NCBI GenBank assembly: GCA_012267415.1
Contig: JAAXGN010000078.1
Coordinates: 1-64,000, forward strand
DNA: 64,000 bases
Source of the DNA: Candidatus Poribacteria bacterium
GTDB lineage: Bacteria > Poribacteria > WGA-4E > WGA-3G
Direction of reading: 5' to 3'
Under the pieces are notes generated by a model. The model worked only from the letters and a program-made list of their open reading frames with translations. It was not told the origin of the DNA and did not search any database. A program made the position numbers and the translations under genes. The stretch's first letter is position 1, and the number at the start of each line of letters is the position of its first letter. Below are positions 28,338 to 39,431 of this stretch, piece after piece.

Positions 28338-31046
28338 GTGCAAAATCAGATCAAAACCAGTTTTTTATTTTACACGTTTACGCTGTTCCTGTTCCTAAAT
28401 TCCTTTTTCCCAACTAACACCGATGCACAAGTCACCGATGGACCCGCTATCGGATCCGCCAGTGACAACTATACATTCGAGACGATCAACGTTCCGGGTG
28501 TAGATTTTTTAGCACTGACTGCCAGCAGCGACTTTGGGGATTATGCCGGTTACACGGAAAATGTCGATGGTGATAAAGAGGTAGCCTTTACGCTCATTGA
28601 TGGTGTTTTTATGACCTACGATTTCCCTGGTGCTCAAAACACGTATTTCTATGCGCTTGGTAATGATGGCAGAGCTGCCGGACGCTACCAAGATAGCGAG
28701 GGTTTATACCACGGTGTGATTTTGGAAAATGGGGAACTACGACAATACCATTTTCCGAATTCTGTCGAAACGGAAATATACGGTATCAGTGATGCGACGG
28801 GGGAACTGACAGGTAATTTTACAGATACGTCTGGTGTTCGCCGCGGATTCTCAGGAGAGATAATCGTTGAGTTCCCTGAGGCAACAGCGACTTATGCCAA
28901 TTTCGTGAACGCTGAAGGCACTATCGTGGGCAGCTACGTAGATGCTGACGGTCTATATAATGTATACATGCGTACCCCAGATGGGAGGTTTGTCTCTCTC
29001 GAGCGTCCCTCTCCACAAGCCGCAATGATTGAATACCTTTTTTTGCCCGGTATCAACGATTCGGGGGTTATAGTCGCCCGAGCCAAACTGGTGGGTAGTG
29101 TCCCGCGCACCTCTGTCGGTACATTCCAGCACGGGTTACAGGAACTTAAAGTTCCGGGCAGCGTTAGCACGGAGGGTTGGAATATTAATCAGGACGGTTC
29201 TATCGTCGGGTACTATGACTCAGTAGATGGACGTAGACACGGGTTTATCGCCAGACCCGCGCAGGACGCTGGACAACCCGTCGTGACACCCACAGGTTTC
29301 AACTATATGTTTGAGGGGATTGATGTTCCGGGTGTAGCATTCTTAGCGTTGACAGCGAGTAGCGACTTTGAAGATTACGCAGGCTACACGCAGAGTGCTG
29401 ATGGTCAAAAGATGGTCGCCTTTACCATCATTGATGGCGTTTTTAAGACTTATGAATTCCCTGGTTCGCAGAATACTTACTTCTATGCGCTCGCTAACAA
29501 TGGACAAGCTGCCGGACACTACGAGGATAGTGAGGGACTCTACCACGGTGTTGTCTTGGAAAATGGTGAAATGCGGCAATACGATTTTCCCGGTGCTGTC
29601 CAAACGGAAATATACGGTATCAGTGATGCGACGGGGGCACTGACAGGTAATTTTACCGATACTTCGGGCATACGACGCGGCTTCTCAGGGGACGTAATCG
29701 TTGAGTTCCCTGGGGCACCGGAAACTTACGCCGATTTTGTGAACGCAAGTGGTCGTATGGTGGGCAGCTACGTAGATGCTGACGGCCTATATCATTCTTA
29801 TGTGCGTGCCCCAGATGGCAGTTTTATTTCTCTCAACCTTCCCCTACCACAAACCGCAAAAATTGAATACCTTTTTGTGCACAGTATCAGCGATGCAGGG
29901 GTTATAGTCGCACAAGGCAGACTAGTGGGGGGTGTCCCGCGCACCTATGTCGGTACATTCCAGCACGGACTACAGGAACTTAAGGTTCCGGGCAGTATTA
30001 GCACGGAGGGGTGGAATATCAATCAGGACGGTTCTGTCGTCGGACACTATAAATCAGCAGATGGTCGTATACACGGCTTTATCGCAAGACCCACTACCAA
30101 AGCAGAAAGCGATCATTATGGCAACATCTTTAACGTCACATTGACGAAAGGGTTGAACATGCTTTCCCTGCCTTTAGCCTCACCGAAACCGATGACCGCA
30201 AAATCACTTGCGGGGATAGCGGGGGCAACGGTTGTAATAACAATTGATGCTGAAAATCAACGATTCATCGGTTGGACACCAAGTGCACCCAACGATGGAT
30301 TTCCGATTGAAGGAGGACAAGGTTATATCGTCAATGTCCCACAGACTCGCAATTTTGCTTTCGTCGGCGCACCGTGGACAGATCAGACCGAGGATGCAGC
30401 AGCACCTGCCATTACCCCCTTGATAAGGGGGGCCAGGGGGGTTGCCCAGAAAACATGGGCGTTCGTTGTTAGTGGGCATTTAAAAGGGAAATCCGCGTTT
30501 GACGGTTATCAGGTAATAGCGCGTAACCTGAGAACAAACAGCACAATGACCGCCACGGTGGAAGGTGATTACTTTGCTGCTGCAACTGCCGATTTGACGC
30601 GACGGAGTGTTGTTGAAGTTGGAGACGTGGTTGAAGTGCGCGTCCTCGGTCCCGATGGAAATGTTGAAGCACAGACCCTCCATGTCAAAGTGACACCTGA
30701 ACACCTGGCAAATGCTGTTTTGCCTGTCAGTCTTGATAGCATCGGTCAACCGACTCAGAATCTCTTGTTGCAGAACTACCCGAACCCGTTTAACCCGGAG
30801 ACGTGGATTCCCTATCAGCTCGCGAAAGATGCTTCTGTATCGGTCTCCATTTACGATACGACAGGTCAGTTAGTTCGGACCCTTCCGATCGGTTTTAAAC
30901 CCACCGGGTTCTATAATAGTCAGGGACGCGCTGCGTATTGGGATGGACGCAATGCCGTAGGTGAACATGTTGCGAGTGGACTCTATTTTTATACGATTAC
31001 CGCAGAGGATTTCACTGCCACGCGGAAGATGTTAATTCTAAAATAG
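28338..31046 (+). CDS. Secreted repeat protein with FlgD/type-9-like C-terminal domain
   Basis: A 902-residue exported protein. A hydrophobic signal (about 9-30) is followed by two 278-residue direct copies (from NYTFETINVPG and NYMFEGIDVPG), each built of HAF-like beta repeats such as FYALGNDGRAAGRYQDSEG. A linker precedes a FlgD-like C-terminal domain with NYPNPFNPETWIPYQL and a final segment ending ATRKMLILK, typical of cell-surface sorting tails. The GTG start follows GGGGAGG by seven bases. The role is probably extracellular or surface-attached; the ligand is unknown. Confidence 0.72.
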   Translation: MQNQIKTSFLFYTFTLFLFLNSFFPTNTDAQVTDGPAIGSASDNYTFETINVPGVDFLALTASSDFGDYAGYTENVDGDKEVAFTLIDGVFMTYDFPGAQNTYFYALGNDGRAAGRYQDSEGLYHGVILENGELRQYHFPNSVETEIYGISDATGELTGNFTDTSGVRRGFSGEIIVEFPEATATYANFVNAEGTIVGSYVDADGLYNVYMRTPDGRFVSLERPSPQAAMIEYLFLPGINDSGVIVARAKLVGSVPRTSVGTFQHGLQELKVPGSVSTEGWNINQDGSIVGYYDSVDGRRHGFIARPAQDAGQPVVTPTGFNYMFEGIDVPGVAFLALTASSDFEDYAGYTQSADGQKMVAFTIIDGVFKTYEFPGSQNTYFYALANNGQAAGHYEDSEGLYHGVVLENGEMRQYDFPGAVQTEIYGISDATGALTGNFTDTSGIRRGFSGDVIVEFPGAPETYADFVNASGRMVGSYVDADGLYHSYVRAPDGSFISLNLPLPQTAKIEYLFVHSISDAGVIVAQGRLVGGVPRTYVGTFQHGLQELKVPGSISTEGWNINQDGSVVGHYKSADGRIHGFIARPTTKAESDHYGNIFNVTLTKGLNMLSLPLASPKPMTAKSLAGIAGATVVITIDAENQRFIGWTPSAPNDGFPIEGGQGYIVNVPQTRNFAFVGAPWTDQTEDAAAPAITPLIRGARGVAQKTWAFVVSGHLKGKSAFDGYQVIARNLRTNSTMTATVEGDYFAAATADLTRRSVVEVGDVVEVRVLGPDGNVEAQTLHVKVTPEHLANAVLPVSLDSIGQPTQNLLLQNYPNPFNPETWIPYQLAKDASVSVSIYDTTGQLVRTLPIGFKPTGFYNSQGRAAYWDGRNAVGEHVASGLYFYTITAEDFTATRKMLILK
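30413..30443. repeat. G/C-rich palindromic element embedded in a coding sequence
   Basis: CCCCCTTGATAAGGGGGG at about 30416 is followed by a further run of six G. It encodes PLIRGARG in the linker of the surface protein. The base composition differs sharply from its surroundings and the form matches a mobile REP-like hairpin inserted in frame. Confidence 0.6.
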
Positions 31047-31069
31047 TATCAATGACCTTTTATCCTTCA

Positions 31070-31151
31070 TGAAGATTAAGATTTAAATTGGGTAATATCT
31101 TGATGGGCAATGAATTGCCCGTTGATTGCTCGAAGGATTTTTTAATCTTCA
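31070..31151. repeat. MITE-like inverted repeat, short copy
   Basis: The ends are TGAAGATTAAGATTT and TTTTTTAATCTTCA in inverted orientation, with GGGCAATGAATTGCCC inside. A longer copy lies at 45541-45698 before cydA. Located after the surface-protein gene, it may also act as a terminator. The rest of 31047-31394 holds only the promoter for the oxidoreductase genes. Confidence 0.75.
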
Positions 31152-31238
31152 TCTGGGCTTAATATTTTTATAGAAACCTTCCTTCTCTTTACTTATGCGT
31201 TTCTACAAGAATTTTACACGCCCGTCTAAAATTAATAC

Positions 31239-31267
31239 TTGAAAACGAAATGTTAATATGGTATAAT
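31239..31267 (+). promoter_or_regulatory. Sigma-70-type promoter for korAB
   Basis: TTGAAA at 31239-31244 and TATAAT at 31262-31267 have the optimal 17-base spacer. It lies about 125 bases before the korA ATG. The sequence CTACAAGAATTTTACAC just upstream also occurs before the 137-bp repeats at 19573, so the promoter may lie beside a repeat fragment. Confidence 0.65.
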
Positions 31268-31394
31268 TACATAAAGAAGATTATTAAGGAACGTACAAAA
31301 AGGAAAATTTACGGACCGAAATAAGAAGGTGAAAAAAATAATATAATTTATTCAGAAATTGAACATTTTTTCTACATTTTAGAAAGGAGTCAAG

Positions 31395-33191
31395 ATGGCA
31401 AAGTTTGATTTTGTACTCGCTATTGGTGGGGAACCCGGACAGGGTATAAATACAGTAGGAAAGACCTTTAATCAGTTGTGTGCACGAAACGGGTTTTATA
31501 CCTTTTCATACAGCGCATACCAATCAATTATCCGAGGTGGACATACCTTCCTTACTGTCCGAATAAGTTCAGAGCCAGTTGCCAACCACGGCGACGAGAT
31601 TGACCTTATCATTGCCCTTGATAGAAACAGTTTAGAGACGCATATACCCCATGTTAGACCCGGTGGTGCCCTTGTCTATAACAGCGATGATGCCAAAAAA
31701 CAACCCCCCGAACGAGACGATATCCAATTATGTCCCATTCCCTACAAAGAATTCTCGCAAGGAATTGAAGATAGAAAACTAAAAAGAGCATGTCTCAATA
31801 CGTGTCTCCTCGGTGCAGCACTGCAGCTCGTTGATGCGGATTTAAAAATGCTTGAAGAAGTCATTACCAGCGCGCTTCTGAAAAGAAAAGGACAGGAAAC
31901 TGTAGACGCTAACATCGGGGTGGCAAGAGCTGGATATGAACACGCTGCAAAACACTTCACGCAATTTGATACCAAAATAGTGAAACAGGCGAAACCGCTC
32001 GCTTTTGCGCAAGGCAATGAACTCATGGCGATGGGGGGTGCTGCAGCAGGTGTGAAATTCTATGCTGCTTACCCGATGAGTCCTTCAACGGGTGTACTGC
32101 GCTGGATGGCGAGAAACGCGCGTGACCTCAATATCATGGTGCGGCAATGTGAAGATGAAATCAGCGTCATTAACATGGTGATTGGGGCAGCACATGCAGG
32201 TGTTCGCGCGATGTGTGCAACATCTGGCGGCGGATTCGCACTGATGTCCGAAGCAATCGGCAGCGCAGCAATGATGGAAATTCCAATCGTTGTGATTAAC
32301 GTCCAACGCGGTGGACCCTCCACAGGTTTGCCAACAAAGACTGAACAGGGAGACTTGTGGCAGGTTCTTGGTGCCAGTCAAGGAGATTTCCCGAAAATCG
32401 TTGTCGCTCCCATCGGGTTGATTGATGGATTCAATACCATACCAGAACTCTTCAATCTTGTTGACAAATACCAATGTCCAGGAATGGTCCTCTCAGACCT
32501 CATGCTCGGAGAAGGATATACAACCTTTGACACTGAGCAAATCAAATGGGATCAGGAAATTGAGCGTGGGGAGTTGATAACTGGGTTAGGACAGACAGAA
32601 GATGAATACATGCGTTACCTGATTACAGACAGTGGGATTTCACCACGTGCTATCCCAGGTACACCAGGACACATGCATGTTGTCTCTACAGATGACCATT
32701 ATGAAGATGGGGGATTAATAAGTGATGAATTTACCGACCCACATAAACGTAGAGACATTATGGAAAAGAGACAACGGAAGATGGATGGTATCGTTAAAGA
32801 ACTTCCACCCCCAACACTTGAAGGTCCTGAAGACGCTGAAGTGACGCTCATTGGCTGGGGTTCCACCCACGGTGCAATCTCTGAGGCAGTGGAACTGTTA
32901 ACTGCAGAAGGCATTAAAACTAATCATATACAGTTCAAATGGTTGTACCCGATGGATGAAGATGCTGTAAACGAGGTGTTGGACAAAACAAGATATGTAA
33001 TCATTGTTGAATGTAACTACACCGGTCAATTTGCACGCTTCTTGCGCGGAGAAACCGGCTTTAAAGCGAATGGACATATACGAAAATACGATGGTGAACC
33101 TTTCATGCCACACCATATCGTAGATGGCACCCGTGAACTACTTGAGAGCAAGTCAGAATTGTATGTCCCGTTCCAAGAAATAGTTGTCTAA
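31395..33191 (+). CDS. korA: 2-oxoacid:ferredoxin oxidoreductase, fused gamma-alpha subunit
   Basis: Large subunit of a 2-oxoglutarate-type ferredoxin oxidoreductase, which makes acyl-CoA from a 2-oxoacid and CoA with reduction of ferredoxin. The gamma domain (about 1-185) begins IGGEPGQGINTVGKTF. The alpha domain (about 205-598) includes GNELMAMGGAAAGVKFYAAYPMSP and VNVQRGGPSTGLPTKTEQGD, the pyrimidine-binding part. The gamma-alpha fusion and 598-residue length fit the two-subunit KorAB type. AAAGGAG precedes the ATG, and korB follows after 17 bases. The 2-oxoglutarate substrate is inferred. Confidence 0.9.
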   Translation: MAKFDFVLAIGGEPGQGINTVGKTFNQLCARNGFYTFSYSAYQSIIRGGHTFLTVRISSEPVANHGDEIDLIIALDRNSLETHIPHVRPGGALVYNSDDAKKQPPERDDIQLCPIPYKEFSQGIEDRKLKRACLNTCLLGAALQLVDADLKMLEEVITSALLKRKGQETVDANIGVARAGYEHAAKHFTQFDTKIVKQAKPLAFAQGNELMAMGGAAAGVKFYAAYPMSPSTGVLRWMARNARDLNIMVRQCEDEISVINMVIGAAHAGVRAMCATSGGGFALMSEAIGSAAMMEIPIVVINVQRGGPSTGLPTKTEQGDLWQVLGASQGDFPKIVVAPIGLIDGFNTIPELFNLVDKYQCPGMVLSDLMLGEGYTTFDTEQIKWDQEIERGELITGLGQTEDEYMRYLITDSGISPRAIPGTPGHMHVVSTDDHYEDGGLISDEFTDPHKRRDIMEKRQRKMDGIVKELPPPTLEGPEDAEVTLIGWGSTHGAISEAVELLTAEGIKTNHIQFKWLYPMDEDAVNEVLDKTRYVIIVECNYTGQFARFLRGETGFKANGHIRKYDGEPFMPHHIVDGTRELLESKSELYVPFQEIVV

Positions 33192-33208
33192 AAAGGAGGA
33201 TGAATTAG

Positions 33209-34105
33209 ATGGCAAGAAAAGAAAGACCTATAAAAGGAGCTCCCACAGCGAGAGATTTTAAAGGGAATGTCAACCCAGATTGGTGTCCCGGTTGTGGTGA
33301 TTTTGGCGTACTTGCAGCACTACAGAACGCTTATGCAAAACTTGGAAGAGGAAATCATGACCATCTCACCGTTAGTGGCATCGGATGTTCTTCTAACCTC
33401 CCCGGCTACATCAATACGTACGGCATGCATACACTACACGGACGTGCACTCCCCGTAGCGACAGGTGCTAAGTTTGCCAATCACGACCTCAACGTCGTTG
33501 TCACTGGAGGAGATGGTGATGGATACGGTATCGGTGGAAACCATTTCTTGCATACGATGCGAAAAAATGTTGATCTGCTCTACATTGTCATGAACAATGA
33601 GACGTATGGACTTACGGTCGGTCAAGCTTCACCGACGACCCAAGTGGGTGAGGCGACAGACAGCACACCTTTCGGTAATTTAGAAACACCACTTAATCCG
33701 GTTGCTATGGCAATCGTTGGGGGTGCAACTTATGTCGCAAGAGCATTTAGTTCTGAGGGGAAGGAACTTGCTGAATTGATGTATAATGGAATGAATCATA
33801 AAGGATTCGCTTTTATCGATGTCATTAGTCCATGTGTAACATGGAAAGGTGGGAGTGATGAAATATTTCCATATTGGAAGGAACGAGTCAACGCACTGGA
33901 AGATCATGACATAACCGATAAAGTCGCAGCTCTTGAACAGGCAGTTAAGACTGGACATGAAACACAGCTCGGTCTGTTCTATCACGACACAAGTCGTCCC
34001 TCCCTGGATCAGATGGAACCTGTCCTGGAGGATGGACCCATGGTAAATCAGCCGATAGGTGTTACGCCTGAACAGGGTGCAGCGATACTCCAACGTATGA
34101 TGTGA
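33209..34105 (+). CDS. korB: 2-oxoacid:ferredoxin oxidoreductase, beta subunit
   Basis: Thiamine-diphosphate-binding subunit partnering with KorA. The 298 residues contain DWCPGCGDFGVLAAL and GIGCSSNLPGYINTYGMH, whose cysteines bind the 4Fe-4S cluster. The diphosphate motif GGDGDGYGIGGNHFLH and MNNETYGLTVGQASPTT follow. A strong AAAGGAGG lies before the ATG. No separate ferredoxin-like delta subunit is next to it, which is normal for the two-subunit type. Confidence 0.92.
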   Translation: MARKERPIKGAPTARDFKGNVNPDWCPGCGDFGVLAALQNAYAKLGRGNHDHLTVSGIGCSSNLPGYINTYGMHTLHGRALPVATGAKFANHDLNVVVTGGDGDGYGIGGNHFLHTMRKNVDLLYIVMNNETYGLTVGQASPTTQVGEATDSTPFGNLETPLNPVAMAIVGGATYVARAFSSEGKELAELMYNGMNHKGFAFIDVISPCVTWKGGSDEIFPYWKERVNALEDHDITDKVAALEQAVKTGHETQLGLFYHDTSRPSLDQMEPVLEDGPMVNQPIGVTPEQGAAILQRMM

Positions 34106-34122
34106 TGTAATGGATAGTGTAG

Positions 34123-34153
34123 AGGGCAGGTCTCATTGCCTGTCTTCTATTTT
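34123..34153 (+). terminator. Possible rho-independent terminator after korB
   Basis: GGGCAGG and CCTGTC pair across a six- to eight-base loop and are followed by TTCTATTTTG. The stem has one wobble pair and the T-run is interrupted, so the strength is uncertain. Confidence 0.4.
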
Positions 34154-34210
34154 GTGCGATAAGGAAATCGCACCTACCGCTTGGTGTGATAAGGATATCG
34201 CACCTACCGT
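34154..34210. repeat. Two direct 30-bp units with GCGAT palindromes
   Basis: GTGCGATAAGGAAATCGCAC and GTGTGATAAGGATATCGCAC each form a hairpin, are followed by CTACCG, and lie 30 bases apart between korB and ccmA. They look like copies of a dispersed small repeat. Confidence 0.7.
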
Positions 34211-34253
34211 TATGAATCGCGTTAATCTGGTATAACGTCTATTCCCTTACGCT

Positions 34254-34970
34254 ATGCGACGTCTTTCAACCTCTCAGATTTCAAAGCACTTCGGACATCG
34301 CAAAATTGTAGATGATGTTTCGCTGACAATTGACGCGGGGGAAGTCGTTGCAATTTTTGGACCAAACGGTGCTGGTAAAACCACTCTCATCAAAATATTA
34401 GCAACGCTCCTCAGACCAACTTCCGGAAGAATTCATATAGAAGATATAGACGTCATCGTTGACTATACAAAAGTCCGGCACTTGGTGGGAGTCGTTATAC
34501 ATGAACATTTGGTATATCCCGAATTTACACCCTTAGAGAATCTCAGATTCTTTGGACAGATGTATGGTGTTGATAACTTAGACGCACGTTGTAAAACACT
34601 TCTTGGTGAGGTTGGATTAAGCCGCTTTATACATGAACCTTTGCACATCTTTTCACGCGGTATGACGCAACGGTTTATGATAGCGAAAGCACTCCTTCAT
34701 AATCCCCTAATACTATTACTTGATGAACCCTTTTCAGGACTTGATACGTCTGCAAGGCAGTTTGTCATGGATAGAATCGCACAGGAGCAGGAGAAAGGTA
34801 AAGCAATTCTCATCACAACGCACAATACAGAATTAGGGTATCATATAGGAACAAGATTTCATTTTATGATAGATGGCACATTAGAAGAAAGCACAGATAA
34901 AGACGATATATCGGAAGAGACGTTATTACAAAAGTATCAGGATAGGTTGATAGATACCGGAACAAACTGA
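34254..34970 (+). CDS. ccmA: ABC transporter ATPase, CcmA-like (haem exporter)
   Basis: ATP-binding subunit of the CcmABCD complex that releases haem-loaded CcmE. The 238 residues carry Walker A GPNGAGKTTL near residue 36, the ABC signature FSRGMTQR, Walker B LILLLDEPFSGLD and the H-loop TTHN. The CcmA call rests on the CcmB-like partner eight bases downstream. No good ribosome site is visible before the ATG. The genes are about 11 kb away from ccmEFH. Confidence 0.8.
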   Translation: MRRLSTSQISKHFGHRKIVDDVSLTIDAGEVVAIFGPNGAGKTTLIKILATLLRPTSGRIHIEDIDVIVDYTKVRHLVGVVIHEHLVYPEFTPLENLRFFGQMYGVDNLDARCKTLLGEVGLSRFIHEPLHIFSRGMTQRFMIAKALLHNPLILLLDEPFSGLDTSARQFVMDRIAQEQEKGKAILITTHNTELGYHIGTRFHFMIDGTLEESTDKDDISEETLLQKYQDRLIDTGTN

Positions 34971-34977
34971 GATAGAC

Positions 34978-37027
<2,050 letters not shown>

Positions 37028-37104
37028 AAGTAGTAGGCACACTCCGTGTGCCGTCTCTGTGCTGTCTCATAGTAGTAGACACACGCCGTGTGCCGTCCAC
37101 AAGT
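37028..37104. repeat. Double GGCACAC/GTGTGCC palindrome after eno
   Basis: GTAGTAGGCACACTCCGTGT starts about four bases after the enolase stop and GTAGTAGACACACGCCGTGT follows about 40 bases later, each ending GCCGT. The double arrangement matches that after ccmH (23433-23495). Confidence 0.8.
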
Positions 37105-37111
37105 CACATAC

Positions 37112-37414
37112 ATGAGAACCCGTTCTATGCGTATTTTTCGTGCAATCCTACTTATCATCGCTTTAGCACTGCTAATATTTAGCGTTAAACAGTTCATGAA
37201 TGGATATAAAGATTGGCAGCATGCACTGATCGTTGAAGAAGGTTTTGAAACAGAAATAAATGAACTTAAAGGCAAACGAGATAATCTAAAAAAGAGAGTT
37301 GAATTGCTCAAAAACGACACGTTAACCAAAGAACGCCTCGTAAGGAAAAGATTCGGATATGTGAAGCCAGGAGAAATAAAGATCAAAATCACAAAACCTA
37401 TGCCACCTGAATAA
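37112..37414 (+). CDS. FtsB/DivIC-like septum formation protein
   Basis: A 100-residue bitopic protein: a short cytosolic N-terminus, one membrane helix (about 9-25), a coiled coil (INELKGKRDNLKKRVELLK) and a C-terminal ERLVRKRFGYVKPGEI. That last segment matches the conserved end of FtsB/DivIC division proteins. The gene directly follows enolase, as ftsB does in many bacteria. The start is ATG 37112 or 37127; a GTG at 37088 lies inside the palindromic repeat and is unlikely. Confidence 0.78.
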   Translation: MRTRSMRIFRAILLIIALALLIFSVKQFMNGYKDWQHALIVEEGFETEINELKGKRDNLKKRVELLKNDTLTKERLVRKRFGYVKPGEIKIKITKPMPPE

Positions 37415-37514
37415 AATTGTACGTAATACGAACCATCTTACAAAACTCGTATCCTCATAAACCGGTAATATAACCACAAATCACATCAATTCCCATAGTA
37501 TGTAGGATAATCTC

Positions 37515-38906
37515 ATGTATAAAGAACAGAAACCTCGCAGCCCTTTACCAAAACTAATTGCACTTTGTGGTCTACTTATCTTTTTTATTTTAGGGATTAA
37601 TGCTGTCCGTGTATTACAAAGAGAGATGGTACAACCACCTATCCCCAATTTAGCAGTCAAACAACCCGAACAAAGACCGACAATACCAAGACCGACAACA
37701 AAAAGACCTGCAGTCCAAGATATTATATCCAATTCAGAGCAAAGAAAACTGCCAAAATCGGTCTTAAGCAAGGAACGTCTTTATTCTAAGTATTGGCCCA
37801 AAGGATTCAGCCTATACCGCTATCGTTGGACAAGAAATGCAACACTGTTCGTAGCAGAGATGGACCGGAACGCCGACAATCTCCGCTTTGATGTAGAACT
37901 TTCAAATTCCCAAATCCTTAGACGTGAAACTGTCACCAGTGCAACGAGACGACTTAAGAGAGAAGGAATTAAGCCGCATGCAGGCGTAAACGGTAGTTTC
38001 GGTATCCGTGAAGATAGTTATGGACGCGGTGGTATGATTTTCAACCTACATATTCAGGATGGAGAGTTAGTAAGTATTCCGATACTGTTGGATAGATGGG
38101 GGTTTTCACCACCTTCACCGTGGGGAGAAACAAGTTTCGGTGTCGCGCCTGACGGTGAATTCCTTTTAGATGCTGTCCGATTAAACGGGACGATTAAAAT
38201 TGATAATCATAACCTTAGGATAAGTGCTATAAACCAAATATGTGATTCTTACTGTCCTGCAGTTTTATATACACCACGTTTCGGTAGAACAACATTGACA
38301 CGACGTTGTTATGAATTCACATTAAAGAAACTAACACTTCCTCTCACTGGAAAATACAATAGTCAGTTCGTTGTTACCGCTGTCAATCCACGAGGAAACA
38401 GCGTAATTCCGCCAGATGCCGTTGTACTCGCAATTGCTCCCGGATCAGGACGGAGTTGGTATCAGAGACTTAAACAAGGGACAAATGGAACGTTAGAAAT
38501 TGCATTGACACCTGAAAAGTGGCAGACAGTTAAGACAGGAATTGGCGGGAATCTGAGGATACTAAGAAACGGAAAAATTGAACCAGAATTGGTTAAATTT
38601 AGAAATAGTAGAGGAAGTAGTGCATATAGCCACGGCAATGCTTCACAACGGCATCCAAGGAGTGCTTTGGGTTTTAGTGACGACAAACTGTTTCTTATCG
38701 TTGTTGATGGTAGACGACCCGGACACAGTATGGGGATGACGTTATATGAAATGGCGGATTTTTTCAGCGACATAGGCATCAAACATGCAATCAATTTTGA
38801 CGGTGGTAGCTCCTCTGCATTGTGGGCATTAGGGGATATTGTCAACCGGCCCGCACACGACTATGAACGACCTATCTTTAACGTTGCTCTGATACGAGAA
38901 AAATAG
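37515..38906 (+). CDS. Phosphodiester glycosidase (NAGPA) family protein
   Basis: A 463-residue exported or membrane-anchored protein with an N-terminal helix (about 13-33) and a proline-rich linker. The C-terminal NAGPA/DUF2233-like domain has GVNGSFGIREDSYGRGG, ALGFSDDKLFLIVVDGR and NFDGGSSSALW. Members remove N-acetylglucosamine from phosphodiesters or act on cell-wall or exopolysaccharide glycans. It overlaps no neighbour and is followed ten bases later by a small lipoprotein gene. The 37415-37514 spacer shows nothing notable. Confidence 0.82.
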   Translation: MYKEQKPRSPLPKLIALCGLLIFFILGINAVRVLQREMVQPPIPNLAVKQPEQRPTIPRPTTKRPAVQDIISNSEQRKLPKSVLSKERLYSKYWPKGFSLYRYRWTRNATLFVAEMDRNADNLRFDVELSNSQILRRETVTSATRRLKREGIKPHAGVNGSFGIREDSYGRGGMIFNLHIQDGELVSIPILLDRWGFSPPSPWGETSFGVAPDGEFLLDAVRLNGTIKIDNHNLRISAINQICDSYCPAVLYTPRFGRTTLTRRCYEFTLKKLTLPLTGKYNSQFVVTAVNPRGNSVIPPDAVVLAIAPGSGRSWYQRLKQGTNGTLEIALTPEKWQTVKTGIGGNLRILRNGKIEPELVKFRNSRGSSAYSHGNASQRHPRSALGFSDDKLFLIVVDGRRPGHSMGMTLYEMADFFSDIGIKHAINFDGGSSSALWALGDIVNRPAHDYERPIFNVALIREK

Positions 38907-38916
38907 TGATTCAGCC

Positions 38917-39330
38917 ATGAAACCAAGAATCCTTCTCCTTCCATTACTGATTTTAGTCGCTTGCTCAAACAGGAATAACCCTCAAGCAGTTGCTGAAGAT
39001 TTCGTCTATCATTACTACAAACGCGCAAATCAAGAATCGGCTATACAGTTGAGTTCAGGATTAGCAACTGAGGAATTAGAGAAAGAAATTGAGAGGTTAA
39101 AGGAAATACGCGGTCCTAACGAAACTGTCCAAAAAGAAATGCCAAATATTACATACAAGCAGATCGGCAAAGAAACTGCAAATGAGGTAGAGGATACAAC
39201 CTACGTGTTATTCAACTATCAATTGACAATCAAAAGCAGAGATGGAGCGACAACGCGTACAAAAAAAGTTGTGATTACAACCGAGAATATTAATAGACGG
39301 TGGAAGGTCGTCAATTTTGACGAGTATTAG
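38917..39330 (+). CDS. Small predicted lipoprotein
   Basis: A 137-residue protein with a signal peptide ending in the lipobox LVAC (Cys16). A helical start (AVAEDFVYHYYKRANQES) and a beta-rich end follow, reminiscent of small NTF2-like/DUF4878 lipoproteins. The function is unknown. It starts ten bases after the phosphodiester glycosidase gene, suggesting one transcript. Confidence 0.65.
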   Translation: MKPRILLLPLLILVACSNRNNPQAVAEDFVYHYYKRANQESAIQLSSGLATEELEKEIERLKEIRGPNETVQKEMPNITYKQIGKETANEVEDTTYVLFNYQLTIKSRDGATTRTKKVVITTENINRRWKVVNFDEY

Positions 39331-39364
39331 TTACTGAATAACCTTGGCAACTCCTGAAAAATAC

Positions 39365-39393
39365 TTGACAGACACCAATATATCTGATATAAT
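39365..39393 (+). promoter_or_regulatory. Strong sigma-70-type promoter for ffh
   Basis: TTGACA at 39365-39370 and TATAAT at 39388-39393, exactly 17 bases apart, about 39 bases before the ffh ATG. A full consensus match. Confidence 0.8.
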
Positions 39394-39431
39394 TCTATAT
39401 GCAATTCCTTTTTAACTAAGGATTTTTTGAC

